Positions 23,001-35,485 of a DNA stretch of 64,000 nt are shown here, in pieces. The notes under the pieces are model-generated. The model did no database searches, was not told the DNA's origin, and was given only the letters and a program-made list of their open reading frames with translations. Source of the stretch: Rhea pennata (taxonomy: Eukaryota > Chordata > Aves > Rheiformes > Rheidae). Where the stretch lies: contig NC_084669.1 in assembly GCF_028389875.1 (NCBI RefSeq), positions 6,409,501 to 6,473,500 on the forward strand, read 5' to 3'. The number at the start of each line of letters is the position of its first letter. Positions within the stretch are counted from its first letter, which is position 1. Both the position numbers and the translations under genes were made by a program.

Positions 23001-26000
23001 TTGCTCCTTATAAAGATGGTGTTTTTTTCAATTTTTCCAGAGATAAATGACAGCGAGAGTCACCCAAGCAGCAGCCACCAGGCCTTGAAAGGAACCTCAA
23101 AATGGGCTACATCACTGGAGAATCTCCTTGAAGATCCAGAAGGAGTTAAACGATTTAGGGTTGCTATCTTAACTATCGATATTTATATAAACCCAAACTA
23201 GGATTTAAAGATGAATGATTCTCAGTATAAATGGTGTAGCTGTTCCAGTGCCGTAAGCACCTGGGCATACATCTGACTAGATATGTACAGTGAGTAGAGA
23301 TGGGCAAGTTTTAGAGCTGTGGCATTTGCTGAGCTTCTGTGGTGTCTTCTGCCCATTGTCACTAGAGCTGTGCTCTCATTAAGCACAGGGAAGACTTTTG
23401 GTTGCATCTTTCTAATGAGATCTGTCAACTTTTGAAAGGATTAACAAGACACTATTAGATTAACAACAGTCCTTGAGCCGTTGATCTCTCTTGCCATGTG
23501 CCATTTATTACTGAAGACTGATCCTGCATTCCTTGTTCTCATAAGTGATCATTACTCAAGCACTAAGTTACTGCTAACTGCTAAGGGACCTGAATAACTG
23601 TATGACTCTTCTTCTGTGTTGTAACAGCTGTACCAAAGGAAATCCCTTTAACTTTACTACAAACTGTGGGCTAGTATAGCTCTAAATGCAGGCTTGAGGC
23701 TTTTTGTGGCAAGTTGGTCTTTCAAGGCCTTTTTGTCAGAAGTCAGAGGGATTAGCTATACGAATAGGACTACCTACTGGAATATGGTTTTGTGGATCCA
23801 AGCCCTGAGACTGGGATGAAATGATTTTCTGACAGACTGGTTAAAAGTGATGTAAACCAGAACTACAAAATCCTGTGTGATTTAGAATTCTTAAAAAAAT
23901 CATCACTAAAACATTATTTAATCTCTAATACTTGAAAGTGAAAATTGAGCATCTCAGAGCTATAAATATTTCAGCCATTACTTTTTTTATAAATAAGTTT
24001 AATGTACTTTTCACTCATTTTAAAATGTACTTTGCTTTGGAAGAAATGTACTTTGTTTAAACTAGAGAATGCAAATGCATCTTGTGCTTTAATTTACTTA
24101 AGTAAATTTATTGCCACTGATGATCATGTTTAGAAACTCTTTTATTAGTAGAGCTCTAGTCATTAAAAATATCATAAAGAGACTAGACTACAATCCCAGG
24201 TGATTTGTGGCTGTCATTAGTTTGTTACACTTACCTGCTAATGAAATCATCATGTATTTTTGGATTTCCCTCTGAGCAATGGTTCAGTAAATGGCTGAGT
24301 AGAATTGCTCAAGTTGCTTAAGGGAGACTGAAGAAACTGCTCTTACTTACTGAAGAACTCTGTCATTAAATGTAGCTCATCATTCTTCTGGAATGTGCTC
24401 TTACAGTGCCAAGTATATTATTGTTCATTGTATGCAAGTTGTGTTTAGGTGCTACCAGTGCAGTGGTTCTGTTGCACTATATTATGTAAACTCGTATTGT
24501 GGCAAAATCAGCTTTAGGCAGCATCTAGTTTTAATAGTTGTAGTAGGACAAGAGAAAAACAATTGAGAAATTGGATCCTAACTTTTGATATATTCTTTTT
24601 TTTTCCTGCCTCCCACTCCCTTCCCTAGGAATTTTTAAAGAAAGAATTTAGTGAAGAAAATGTTTTGTTCTGGCTAGCATGTGAAGAATTTAAGACAACA
24701 CAGGGGAAAAAACAGGTATGCTTTGTAAATAATTTTTATTTGTCAACAAGTACTTGGAGCTATAACGTTTTTAACTGCTATTTTCCTGTGAGTGCGAATA
24801 CATTTATTTGAAAGAATTTCACTTAAATCATCCTGGTGGAATTGTTTGGAAACAAAGCTAGTTTTATTTCAAATCAAAACAAAATGCTGAAATTTTCAAA
24901 TTTCCTATGTTTTGAAAACTCTGAATTTTCTGTTGTTGCTTTGGAATAGCAAAAGGTTTATTTCAGTAATTTTACCACATCTTTTTTTAAAAAATATAAA
25001 GATAATTAATCCTAAAATATCTAAAGCATAATGGATGTTACATGAAAATATGCAGCATTTAGTGTAACATAATAAAAGCAATGCAAACAAAATGTTTCAC
25101 TATACCAAAATGAAATGTTTTGCCTTATCCAAAAAAAGAAATTGGGAGTGTTAATTTAGATTTTTGTTTAAATTTTTGTTCAAATTGATAGACTTCTACA
25201 GAATACTTACATTTCCATGAAAACTGTATTTTCCAGTACAAAATATTCCATGGAAAGTTTTTCAACGAAGCACCTCAAAAAACTTTTTTCCACTGCTTGG
25301 GTCTGTGTCCACATTTAGATCTAACATGAATGCAAGATCATCTTTCACATTTGGGCTTTAAAATATGTTGAGTCAGGCCTAAAATACATACTATGTTTTG
25401 TTTGCTTGTTTCTAAATTGCTTTTGTGAATTTTTGACAAATTTCTTTTTTTTTTTTTTTTTTTTTTAATGTTCTAGACTAGGCGTCCTTGAGGATAAAAC
25501 AAAGTAGTTGCGAAACTCCAACTGAATATAAGCTTTTGTTGTTTGTTTTATATCTTGCTGTTGCGTTTTTCATATGTATCCTGGCGACAGATACAAATGT
25601 ATAGCCCCTTCTACACTCCTCCAGCCGAAGGAAGTAGAGTGGCATGAGGAGGTGGGTCTGGGGAAATGCCACTTAAACCTGCTTCGGATGGGACAGTATG
25701 TGCTCTGAGTGCTGTCAGAAATACTGAGATGAGAAGCAGGCTATTGGAGGGATTCTAAAATACATACCCAAGAAAACTGTCTCAGTTCCTGGATCTGAAC
25801 TAGGACTTCCTCTCATAAGGTCAGTCAGAAATTATCAGCTGGAAACTGTACTCCAGCAGAATATTAGGTTTTCAACGAAACATATTTTTGAGAGTTTATT
25901 TTTCACTGAAAAAGCACTCCTCCAAAACAAAGCAATTCACCTGTTTCCATTTTCAGTATTTTTTGGTGTTGATATCTCCATCAAACCCTCCCAAAATAAC

Positions 26001-29000
26001 TATTTTTGCAAGAACAGAAAAACACTGTTCAATTTGAGTACAGATCTTGTAATACTTAGCACTACTGCAGTCACATGTATTTAGTTGTTTATCCTTCTTC
26101 ATTAAGGTTCATGCATGCAGGTACTCTTCTAAATATCTGGTAACTGCAGTAATCTAACTGCAATAGCTAATCAGCTTATTTTTCTGCAGGATGTAAGGCA
26201 GAAAGAGAGATAAAGGGAATGAGATAGGATAAAAGAGAGAACTGTATGTGCTAGTTGCCACTATGATGGCAGCAACATCAGCAGCTGGAGTGATGATACT
26301 AGCCAGAGGTGGAATGGAAGGGGGTGTTTAAGCCGCAGCCTGTCTGGATTGCATGGGAAGCCAACTCCTGTCTGCACAAGCCCAGGACCATCAGTGCTGC
26401 TGACCTAGCTCAACTTTGGCACAACAGCTAGTACAGGTTTCATTACTGTCACGCTGTGGCAGAAGGCACTTTGACTATTTGTCTCCCTGTGTCCACACGG
26501 CATCTTGGCTGGTATGTTCAATATTCTGGACCTAGGATCTGGATAATCTTGACCCCCTTCCCTCTTCTGTAAATAACATTTGCTTTCTGAGCTAGGGAAA
26601 TTCCATCCACCCTCACAATTTGTTACCAAATAGGAAGAGACTTTTGGTTTGTACAAGCCAGATGTTGTTTTGTATGTATGTTGCACAATGTCCTTGGTAG
26701 GAAATAGGCAGCGTTTTCCTGATACCTTTTAAACACGTATCAAACTGTATTTTAAAATGGAAAATCCTTATGTAAAGGTCCATGTTCTGCAGTGGTATAA
26801 TAATCGTGTTTTCCCTTGTTTGTTTGTTTCCCTAATTTGCATATTTTTATCTTCCAGTTACTTTTTTAGGATTGTAAATGCTAATACAGGAATTGGTAAA
26901 AAAGATATACAGAGATAATAGCTCAGTGAATCCTTAAATAGATTGCTGAACTGAGTGGACAGAGATGTAACTAGGTTCTATTTAGATTCAATTATTTAGT
27001 ACCAGTCATTACATACTATAGTGAATCTGGAATCTAGTACTACCAAAGCTATTACAGACAGGTGAATAAATATGCATCAGAATGATACAGATTTACAGTA
27101 AATTTTTATAGCTACTGTTTATGGATGGATTTGTTTACATAATTTACAGAGCTAGAAGAAGCACTAAAATAGAAACCTTTTCAGTGTTAATGATAGCATG
27201 AGGCATGAATTAGTCTTCTGAAAGTGATTTTTGCAGAAATTGCATTGTATCTAAGGTGAGCAAAGGGAGGTATTCTAAAAACATTTTTGTTTCTTCTATA
27301 ATCTGCCTCTCATTAAAACTATATTGATAGGATGTTAGGTTCTGAAATGGACTGAATATGAAAAGGAAGTGAGTGGAAAGGAGGCTCCTGGGTGTATGAT
27401 TTTTGGTTCTTCCTGTAATCCCAGGATTTAGTAGATCTTAAATATGGCTCTACCTGCCTACCAGTAGCTAGTAGCAGCAGTGTGTGTTATGGCTGCAGAG
27501 ATCAGGAACCCTTTCACATTTTCTGGAAGTATACTATTAAGAAACAGAAAAATACGTGCAGCAAATGACCTCTGTTAGTGTCAGGCATGCCTCACTTGGG
27601 TGTTTCAAATAAAATAAAATAAAATAAAATAAAATAAAAAAGTCCTGATAAGTCCCTTGGTCCAGACAGTCCCAGCTAGTATATTGGTATACTTTGCACA
27701 GGAGATACTGTCGGGGAACTGACACTTCCATGTGAGGGTGGTCCTAAAACGTTTTTCCCGAGCAAAGATCTTCAGAGCAGAACTAGACTAGTAAATAATT
27801 ATACATTCCTCAGCACTGTTTGATTACTGTGTTATGCTTTGAAACAAGCACAGGCTTTCCCGAGAAGGACTCTCTCCTGCCCTAACCAGTGCTGTCACCA
27901 CCACCTTGTTGCATCCTCTTATATTCTCTCCTATCTGGAGACTCCAAGTGTTTGTTTTCTTGTTTTAGTGAGCTAATTCAAAATACATGCATGTTTTGGG
28001 AAGCAGAGGTGATTTTCATCATCTGCAGGGCTAGGCAGGAAGTAGACTCCATCATTGGTCTGGCATGTTTTAGATGGACTGGATTCTACCATATTTCCAC
28101 AGCATGGAAGACACTCCTCGCCTCAGCCTGGGAAATATCTCTAGTTTAAAACAGAAAGCGTATTCTTTCTCTGTAATTCCTTTAAAACTGAAGTTAAATA
28201 GAAATATGACTTAGTGAAGACTGGGGAAGGAATTGTCAAGTCCAGTTGTAATAGTGAGCTCTGCTGCCAACCATATGGTGCTCGTCTTAGGACACCTGCT
28301 TTATTATTGAGATGAGAGTGCTAGGGACCAAAGTATAAATTTATAATTGTTTTATTGGAATTAGTCATATGCAGTTGCATTTGTAATTGTTAATGAACTA
28401 AACAGCATGTCCACTGTGCTACTTCCCAAGGTTAAAATGTTTCTTTTCTTTTTCAGATTTTTCAGATTTTTTCTGCCACCTATGTAGAATGTGGCAATAG
28501 TTAAACAGAGTTATGATGGTACGCAGGTGTTAACTGCTGGACTGCGTGTTCTGATGAGCATCTGGGACTTCCATTCACCTCATTTGGGAACCACACAGAT
28601 ATGAGAGCTGAATTTGGCCTTAGGAAAGGAGTGGGAAAGAATATTGTATCCATTTGAAATACTGAGGGGGATTTCTGTAGACAGAACTTGTATTCCAAAT
28701 TCAGATTTGGCAGGGATGCTGGGGTAAGCACAGATCTGCAAGTGAAAAGTGCCAGAAGTCCTTTAATAACCACCTGTGAACAAGCTCTCAGTTTAAGTAT
28801 TGTTTAGAATTCAGAGTACAGTCTCCTGTGCAAAGGCATTAGTTTTGGGCTGAGACAGAACAAAGAATGCCACCTGCTGAATTGGTAACATCACTTTCTT
28901 CTCTGCATGACCTTGGCTTTTCCTGAACATCAGTTGGGGAGTGTATAAAGAAAGACTGGCAGCTTTAGCTGTATTTTCATACTATTTTTTAAAATTAATT

Positions 29001-32000
29001 TTAGTTCAACTGATGTGCCACTGAAGCATAGAGATAGTATAATAGTTGTTTCCATGTGCAGCAGAAGATGTAAAGTTTGGTGCTTTTCCATGTTCTCCAT
29101 TACCATGCTGTCAGACCTGCATCTCTGCAGTGACCCCTCTCCCTACCACAGCACTTTCACTTCCTTCCTTTGTCATTCAGCCCCTCAAAAGCCAGAGATC
29201 CTCCCCATTTCACCAACCTCCCACACAGTCTTCTTGTTCCCCCCATGTTCTCTAAACTTCCTCACAGTACTTCTAGTTTCTTTCATGTTTCCTCTCAAGC
29301 TTTCCTCTGCTCCTACGCAGCTTGCTGCTGTGTTCCCTGTGCGAGGAAACATCATGAGTTGTGGCTGATTTGGAGCTATGTATGTATTGACTACCCAAAC
29401 AGTAAGTACATGCTGGCAGTTCAAGTAGAGTAGATAACTTCTGAACATATATTGCAGCTTTTCCCTTCAGTGGTTGTGCTGTTTTTTTTTTTTTCTTTTT
29501 TTCTAGCCACTCTTTTCCGTGGAATTAGTAGGGATGTTAATATTTTTAAGACCTTTACCCCTCTCTGAAATACAGTTGAAATTGGACAACAAGTTCAAAA
29601 ATTGCTTAGGAAGGACTGACTGACAGCACAATCGCATAGGCTTTCTCATGCAGTGGCTAAAGGTACCCAGTATACTGTGCCTGCACTAAGACTTGAGCTT
29701 TACCAGTTAAAGCAGTCACACCTGTGAGTGATAAATTGCTGGCATTTTCATTTAGAACACACTAAGTGTGTTCTAAGGACACCCAGTCCTCCTTGATCTG
29801 CAAAACTGCAAAGGTTGCAGATCTTCATAAAACACTCCGTTGTGGCTAACGAGCACATGCCTAGTCTTATCCACTAGATGAATATCTATTTTAAAAAGGA
29901 ATACTGCTGGAAAATGTGTCCCCCTCAGCACTGACAGAGTTAACTCTTTAGAGCTTATGAATTGTTGAACATATGTAGCTTTTCTTTTAATTATACCCAT
30001 ATGTTGATTCAGAACAAGCTTAGCTGATGATACAGTCCTTTGGCTTATGCTGCTCTAGAGATACAGTTGCTCATTAAAAATACAATGAGAAATATTTATG
30101 AGTACCCACTGCTGATTATCTTATAGTGCCTGCTGCTCTGCAGGCTTTGTTTTATGTATGCAGAATTTAGAGTGCTGGAATGAGGCTTACATCATGTGCA
30201 GCTTTACAATACACTGTCTCACCAGGTCTTTCTTTTCTTATCTGATGTTCTGGTCAAGGGGGAACTTGCATTTAATTTCAGAGGATTGGACCATTTGTAT
30301 ACTGCTCTGAAGTGAAGAATGCTGGGTCAGGTCAAAATGTATCATTGTTACTGATTTATCAGGAGAAGACCACTGAAACAGATTGCTGAAATCAGAGCAA
30401 ACACTAACAAGCTATTTTAGGCAAGTCACAACTACCCTTTTATCTGCTTTCAGAGGCTCTTGAGAATCTTGTCTTTACCAGTAACAAAAATAGTTGTTGG
30501 GTTTTTTAATCTTGTAGTCACAATGCAGATGAGATGTCCTGAGGTAAAAACACAGTTATGACAAAGCATATTAGCTCTATTACAAGTTGATCTAACTGTA
30601 GCATGCATTATACACTAAACTTTGTTTAGTTTTGCCTTACAGTAAGAATAAGTTTCCACGATGTTTTTTCCCTCTGGGTTCCTTGCATATACTGATTATA
30701 CATTAGTAAAAATAGTCCTCTAAGTAGTGAAGACAAATTCTAGTTATTAATGCTGTGCAGTTTTACATTGGATACTCAGACATCACAATCTGCTGTTCAG
30801 CTGAGGTGCTTTATACCCCTAGCTGCCACTAATGTCAGTGTAGAAGTTGACCCGCAGTGATATATTTTTCCTCCAATATAAATATACATAGATCAACTTC
30901 CACATATATATTTATTTATTTTGTTTTTTTAATTTGGACTAGATTTTGTTTTTAAGATGCGGACCTCAAGAAGGAAGCAAGCTAGAGCTGCCCAAAGGAA
31001 CCTTAACAAATACAGAGAATGTTTCTGAAGTAACTAATTATTTAAATAACTGTCCTTTTGCAGATGCAAGAAAAAGCTGAAGAAATTTACATGACTTTCC
31101 TGTCCAGTAAAGCTTCCTCTCAAGTCAATGTTGAGGGGCAGTCCCGTTTGAATGAGACCATTTTGGAGACGCCGCACCCTCTGATGTTTCAAAAACTCCA
31201 GGACCAGGTAAACTTATTTTCTTCCAAAACATGGCTGCCAGAGTTTTTGCCTGCTTTTTAACGGACTCTGGGTGTTATCTGGATAGGCTTTGTGTTATGG
31301 ATCGGATGTGCTATGCACAAGGGGTCTAGTAGGCATGGATTTGTGCTGCTTCCACTTTGTGGCAACTGTCTCAGTAGCTCTGACAGTGGATGTGTGGTGA
31401 TCAAGGTTCTTGGCCCTGTCTCAGTAGGGCCAGTTAGTGAAGAGATCCACACACAGCCATGTTAATTCCATTTCAGGACTTTCCAGGAAAATTAGATGCC
31501 GTTTGCTCCTGGCTTTTTTATTTTAGGTTGGGAATCACCCGCTGACTAGCTTTGTGCCTGCATTTCCCTGTGTAGTTGCTTGCACTGACTCATTGCTGGT
31601 GTTTGTTTCAGTTGTTGCCACTGGTTTCCTTGAGATCTCAAGATTATGTTAGGATTCCTCTCCTTGCTTTGTTTTGGTATTTATATTGATACGAATAAAA
31701 CGCAACTTCCTGAAATAGCTCCCTCTTCTGTAGCACGCACAGCCCAGAAAAGGAGTTTGTATCTGCTTTACCTTTTCATCCAGAACTCAGGAGCTCTGGT
31801 AGGAATTGAGTAACTTTTTGCAGATTTGTCTTTTGATGGCAAGTTTTCTTATTTTTTATCTTATTTTAAAGCACAAGTTATGATGCAAGCTGTTTTTTTA
31901 TCTACACCTTTCCAACACTTGCAGTCTGTTCTATTTTTAATTTCTGTACCATCCTCAGGGCTACTTGTATTTCCATTTGGCTCTTTTCTTTTGCAGAAAA

Positions 32001-34986
32001 GCAGTACACTGGTTTAGATAGCCTTGTCAACCTATTTCACATCAGGTACTGAATACATTAGTTGGGCACTGACTAGATTCATTGAGCTGGTCTGAGGAGT
32101 GAAGGATCTGCTGTCTTTCAAGCATTAACAGTGGAAATCTGTGAAATCCAGTTTCCATGAGAGAAAGCAATGTTTTTCGTGGAAGAACTTTTGTCTTGAG
32201 GGAAAGGGAAAGAAAATGCTCGTGTAAACCTTAGTATTGCAGTTCAGAGCAGGTGATTATGACAGTGAAACTGGAGAGACTATTGGAGTTGAAATGTTTT
32301 GGAGATTTGCAAAGGAGTGTACACTTATGGACCCAGGGATTAGTAACGTGGGAACTGGAGACATACGAAAGCAGCAGTAGAAGTGGGGAACTGGTGTGGG
32401 GAAGAATGCCTTACTGAAGAAAGTCTGAGCTTTTAAAACCAAATGCAGAACACTTATGGGTTGTTGCATGTCTCCACTGTTTGAGGCTTCTGTTTATTGT
32501 TAGATAATAGTTCAGGAAGAGTTATGTTCTTCTCTGGTTTTCAATCCTCATAAAGTTATGAAGAGTGGGCTAATTTGATCTCTGAAGAACAGTGTTAATA
32601 CTGCTGGCACTGTGTGTTTGAAGTGTAAAAAGTCAGAGCTTGAAAGCAACAGTCTAGTTTCTAGCCCTAGTGATGCCTAGCGCTTCAGTTATCCAGCATA
32701 CCTATTGATCTGAATGGGGCTATTCATGGAGTGTGATTCTGTGTAGGGGGGATGATTAACAGATACCTTAGAGGCAATTGGCCATGCTAAATGAAGTGGT
32801 ATTAAAGTCATTCACAGAAATCTTGCAGGTAAATGTTCTTGCTCTACAGAAGTGATGAGGAAGAGAGGGAAAGGGAGGATTCTGCTTTTGCACATAATTA
32901 TGAAATCTGTTATAAATATTAGGGTGACTAGACTCTAGGACTCTTATGAGAAAGTTTTAATCTTATAATATTCTTCCTCTTCGAGAGATGTTTTAGGTGA
33001 TACTAGGAACAAGAGGGATTTAAGTTCTTAATACTGATTTATGAAGCTTTAATAGGTTATGTTTTCATTATAAAACATTTTTTTCCTTATGTCAATAAAT
33101 TTAATTATAGTGTAGTTAGCCAAACCTATCCAGGAGGGGGACCTTTGACTTGCTTAATTGCATTGAGTTAGATCTCCAGTAGGATTCTACATCAAGAGGG
33201 TGAATTTTTCTTGACATTATTTTTGATTCATTCAGTATCTAGCTTGTAAAACAAGGTTTCAACTGTTTTAAACATGAACCTAAATGTTTAAATATGTAAA
33301 CAAGCAGTGGTTAGTAAAATACTTCATGTTATTTATTTTGTAAAGAGGATATTTCACCTCAGGCACAGACAAGAACAGTTGTTTTGCGTATTTACCTTTT
33401 TATGTGTGTTCAGATTCCTTGAGAATGTGAAAAGAAAAAACAGTTTGAGACTTTTCCGTACAAACAGCAAAATCCAACTGTATTATCAGTTAGAAATGAG
33501 TCCTATAAAGCTAAAACTCCAATTATCCACACATGGAATGTATAGCTGTTCTTATTGCAGCAACTTAGAATCCAGAAATTCCTCTTAGAAACTTAGTTAC
33601 TCTGGGTATCATCAAATGTAATCAGTCATGAAGCATGACTCAGAGAGGGTCCTCCAGTGAAATCATAGTTAGAGGGTGATGGAGGTTTTAGTTTTGCCTC
33701 AGATACAATTTTGAGGTTTTCTTTTTTTCCTTCACTACTGTTTCCAGCCCAAGCAAAATACAGTCCTGACCTTGACACCTGGATGGATTCCAGACTCCTT
33801 TCTCCAGCCCTTCTGTTTTTGAAAACTCCAAATTAGTTCTAGCTTTTTTGGTTTGAAATGGATAAAAATGGAAAACAGTTGTGTGGAATTGAGTCTAAAC
33901 TGAAGCCCTGGGAGAGAAAAGCTATACTCAAGCTGGCTTCATGCTTCCATGCTGGCTGTATACTGGCTGTAGGAAGAAGGGCAGTTCTTGGGCAAGCAAA
34001 AAGCCTATGGAAAAACTTTTATCCGTCATCACTTTTTAACCACATTTTACCTGGCAAAGTACATCTGTACCAGATCAGCTCTTTGTGGCAGGTTACCTTG
34101 AACATTTTTGATCGAGTCTGAAATCAGTTTTGTCACTCAGTTTTATACTTATTTAAAATGGATGTAAGGATTGGCATAGGTTTAAAAAGCATTGGCTAAT
34201 CCAGTTATTTGTTGCAGTTTCAATATTTCTTTAAATTATTTAGATGCTTTTCTTAATGTTCTAGTGCATTGCATGTGTAATCAACTATTCTGTAATGTTC
34301 TGCGTGACTGCAGTTAAGGTTGACAGGTTAAAGTAGCATAAAAAGTTACCTGTTCTTCTTCAATTCTGCTTAGTATCTCTGGTGTCTTCCTGCTGTCCTA
34401 ACAGAATGACATCCTCACTAGATTTTACTCCCTGTGGCTCTGCAGAGCTAATGCTGTGGAAGGAATTGGATAATGTCCTGGCTTGTCTACATGTGTAGTT
34501 GTTAACTAATCATCAACTGTAAAATCCTGGCTAGTGGTGATGGCATATGACCTCTCACCTTCTATATTAGGTTTTCAAAGCTGGCTATCATGAAAAACAT
34601 AACTGGACTCTTAAGCTAATGTAGAGGTTATCACAAAACAATGACTGGAACCCATAACACTGTTTGTTATATACCACCACTTTGAGAGTTTGAGATGTAA
34701 TTTAATATCATGCTTTTTAGCAATTATATTTCAGTACTAACAGAACAAAAATACAGTAGATTTCATATACTGTCCTTCTCATTTAAAATCTATTTTTATT
34801 TAGGTCATTGTTTTTTGTATTGTTTTTTCTCTTCTCCAGATATTCAATCTCATGAAATATGACAGCTACAGCCGCTTCTTAAAGTCAGACATATTCCTAA
34901 ACCATAAAAAGTCTGAGGACCAGGAAGAGAATTCACCAGAGGCTCAGACTGCAGCTAAAAGAGCATCAAGAATTTATAATACATGA
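14043..34986 (+). CDS. RGS10: RGS10, regulator of G-protein signalling 10 (5 exons joined)
   Basis: Coding segments 14043-14091, 23041-23159, 24629-24715, 31064-31207 and 34840-34986 join in phase to 181 residues, the length of the long human RGS10 form. RGS10 speeds GTP hydrolysis by Gi-class alpha subunits and is known from microglia, other immune cells and platelets. The N-terminus begins [16 protein letters not shown]. The RGS domain spans roughly residues 47-165: [15 protein letters not shown] leads into [15 protein letters not shown], and DSYSRFLKS forms the C-terminal contact. Expected Galpha-contact residues are present (E66, N67, N107, D141, S142, R145). C74 corresponds to the palmitoylated cysteine and S176 in KRAS to the PKA site described in human RGS10. 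The tail ends RIYNT. The start was chosen by match to the known N-terminus inside the CpG island. TIAL1 lies upstream on the same strand, as in mammals. Confidence 0.96.
16521..16640 (+). repeat. diverged 60-bp tandem duplication
   Basis: Segments 16521-16580 and 16581-16640 align without gaps and agree at about 39 of 60 bases by eye. The shared core is TATAGGATTCTT at each start. It is an old local duplication within intron 1. Confidence 0.55.
17701..17740 (-). mobile_element. 40-bp CR1-like fragment
   Basis: These 40 bases match 21330-21369 of the nearby CR1 element at 39 positions, in the same orientation. The shared core includes CCAAGAGCTCCTTGCTCACC. Flanking bases do not match. It is either a relic of an older CR1 copy or a short templated insertion. 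Confidence 0.7.
19483..21108 (-). pseudogene. CR1 ORF2 remnant, reverse transcriptase part
   Basis: A 541-codon open segment covering the CR1 reverse transcriptase and C-terminal region. Motifs visible are YLDFSKAFD at residues 191-199 (catalytic Asp of RT motif A), SGIPQGP at 248-254 and FADD at 275-278 (catalytic pair). Between SGIPQGP and FINDLDEG several residues usual in CR1 are missing, which suggests a small in-frame deletion. The segment ends at the natural ORF2 stop, 72 bases before the element's 3' end. Its first Met is not a real start: the frame continues upstream until a frameshift near 21110-21128 separates it from the endonuclease part. Confidence 0.92.
21126..21869 (-). pseudogene. 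CR1 ORF2 remnant, endonuclease C-terminal part
   Basis: A 247-codon open segment holding the end of the CR1 APE-like endonuclease. GDFN at residues 16-19 and SDH at 84-86 are the conserved catalytic motifs. The linker toward the reverse transcriptase follows and ends ENVGP at a stop caused by a frameshift. A second one-base shift lies just before GDFN: the residues before it read as CR1-like only in another frame. The upstream half of the endonuclease and all of ORF1 are absent. Confidence 0.9.
23041..23159 (+). CDS. RGS10: RGS10 coding exon 2
   Basis: Starts after TTTTTCCAG; its first two bases complete a Glu codon with the last base of exon 1. It encodes INDSES through [16 protein letters not shown], the serine-rich linker and the first RGS helix. 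The donor is AGG|GTTGCT with GT at 23160-23161. This is weak, because positions +3 to +6 do not fit GTRAGT, but it is the only one that keeps the frame. Confidence 0.93.
23160..24628 (+). other. RGS10: RGS10 intron 2
   Basis: AT-rich intron of about 1.5 kb ending in a pyrimidine tract and CCCTAG at 24623-24628. No other feature was seen. If retained, translation would add [13 protein letters not shown] and stop. Confidence 0.9.
24629..24715 (+). CDS. RGS10: RGS10 coding exon 3
   Basis: Twenty-nine whole codons, [20 protein letters not shown] to GKKQ, between TTCCCTAG and GTATGC. It carries the central RGS helices with the SEEN Galpha-contact residues and the conserved cysteine C74. Confidence 0.96.
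25445..25466 (+). repeat. 22-base T homopolymer
   Basis: Uninterrupted T run following TTTC in RGS10 intron 3. It has no flanking LINE or SINE sequence that would mark it as a retroposon tail. Confidence 0.85.
27607..27641 (+). repeat. AAAAT pentanucleotide microsatellite
   Basis: About seven units of AAAAT in RGS10 intron 3, perfect apart from the last unit. It is a likely polymorphic marker. Confidence 0.9.
29752..29776. repeat. 25-bp palindrome with 12-bp arms
   Basis: TTAGAACACACT (29752-29763) and AGTGTGTTCTAA (29765-29776) are exact reverse complements around one central A. The outer AGAACA and TGTTCT are steroid-receptor half sites, but the spacing is nine bases and not the usual three. 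Confidence 0.7.
31064..31207 (+). CDS. RGS10: RGS10 coding exon 4
   Basis: Forty-eight whole codons, [20 protein letters not shown] to MFQKLQDQ, between TTTTGCAG and GTAAAC. It encodes the middle of the RGS domain, including N107 in QVNVEG, equivalent to the catalytic-pocket Asn of RGS4. Confidence 0.97.
31208..34839 (+). other. RGS10: RGS10 intron 4
   Basis: About 3.6 kb of AT-rich intron ending TCTTCTCCAG. No mobile element, repeat array or nested gene was recognised. Confidence 0.9.
34840..34986 (+). CDS. RGS10: RGS10 coding exon 5 and stop
   Basis: Forty-eight codons plus TGA (34984-34986), starting [18 protein letters not shown]141, S142 and R145 are the RGS C-terminal Galpha contacts. 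An acidic stretch (SEDQEE) and the conserved tail [11 protein letters not shown] follow; the serine in KRAS is the PKA target in the human protein. Confidence 0.97.
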   Translation: MFNLMKYDSYSRFLKSDIFLNHKKSEDQEENSPEAQTAAKRASRIYNT

Positions 34987-35485
34987 TACAAAGAACCTCT
35001 TTAGGAAAGGTGATATGATAACTAAATTTCACTCAGGAACAATCTTTAGGTTTATAGCAGTTGCATTTAGGTCTTTAAAAGCTCGGAACCTTTTTAAGAG
35101 ATACTTACCTTCTTAATTGCTTGAATGACTAATTGTTTTTGCATGATAGCTAATAACCAAGCATCCAAGGAAAGACTGTTTCCTAGCTAAAAGGCTGAAG
35201 TATTCCTCCATAGCATGAATTGCATTTCATATTTCATAAGTTAAAATGCTTTCAATAGCTCTATTTTTGTGAGGCATCATGAGGCTAAGAAATGGAAGAT
35301 TTATTTTTATTTTTACCTTCTCATTTTTATTTTTTACCTGCTTACGCATTTTGTATGCTGGGAGAAGCTATTGAGTACCTTTCAAGTTACTTTGTGGATG
35401 AGTCATTCGTAGCTGACTTTATCATTAAGGGACAGCATCCTTCAGGGTTAAGCTTAATAAAACCCAATCTTATTCCTCCATTCCA
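34987..35485 (+). other. RGS10: RGS10 3' UTR (inferred end)
   Basis: About 0.5 kb of AT-rich sequence from the stop codon to just past the AATAAA at 35456, with T/G-rich sequence beyond. The exact cleavage site is inferred. Confidence 0.65.
35456..35461 (+). promoter_or_regulatory. RGS10: RGS10 poly(A) signal
   Basis: AATAAA about 470 bases after the RGS10 stop, followed by a T-rich downstream stretch (TTTATCTTTGTCTCT) that fits a cleavage-factor site. It is the first AATAAA after the stop. Confidence 0.7.

Larger units (their letters stand above)
14092..23040 (+). other. RGS10: RGS10 intron 1
   Basis: About 8.9 kb. It holds the CpG-island tail, an old 60-bp duplication (16521-16640), a 40-bp CR1-like scrap (17701-17740) and a 2.46-kb CR1 fragment (19411-21870). 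A T-rich tract and CAG precede exon 2. An alternative first exon, as used by the shorter mammalian isoform, could lie here but was not identified. Confidence 0.85.
24716..31063 (+). other. RGS10: RGS10 intron 3
   Basis: About 6.3 kb of AT-rich intron. It holds a 22-base T run (25445-25466), an AAAAT microsatellite (27607-27641) and a perfect palindrome (29752-29776). It ends CTTTTGCAG. No mobile element or nested gene was recognised. Confidence 0.88.

Noticed and set aside
29752..29776. Glucocorticoid response element
   Set aside because: The AGAACA and TGTTCT half sites are nine bases apart, not three.
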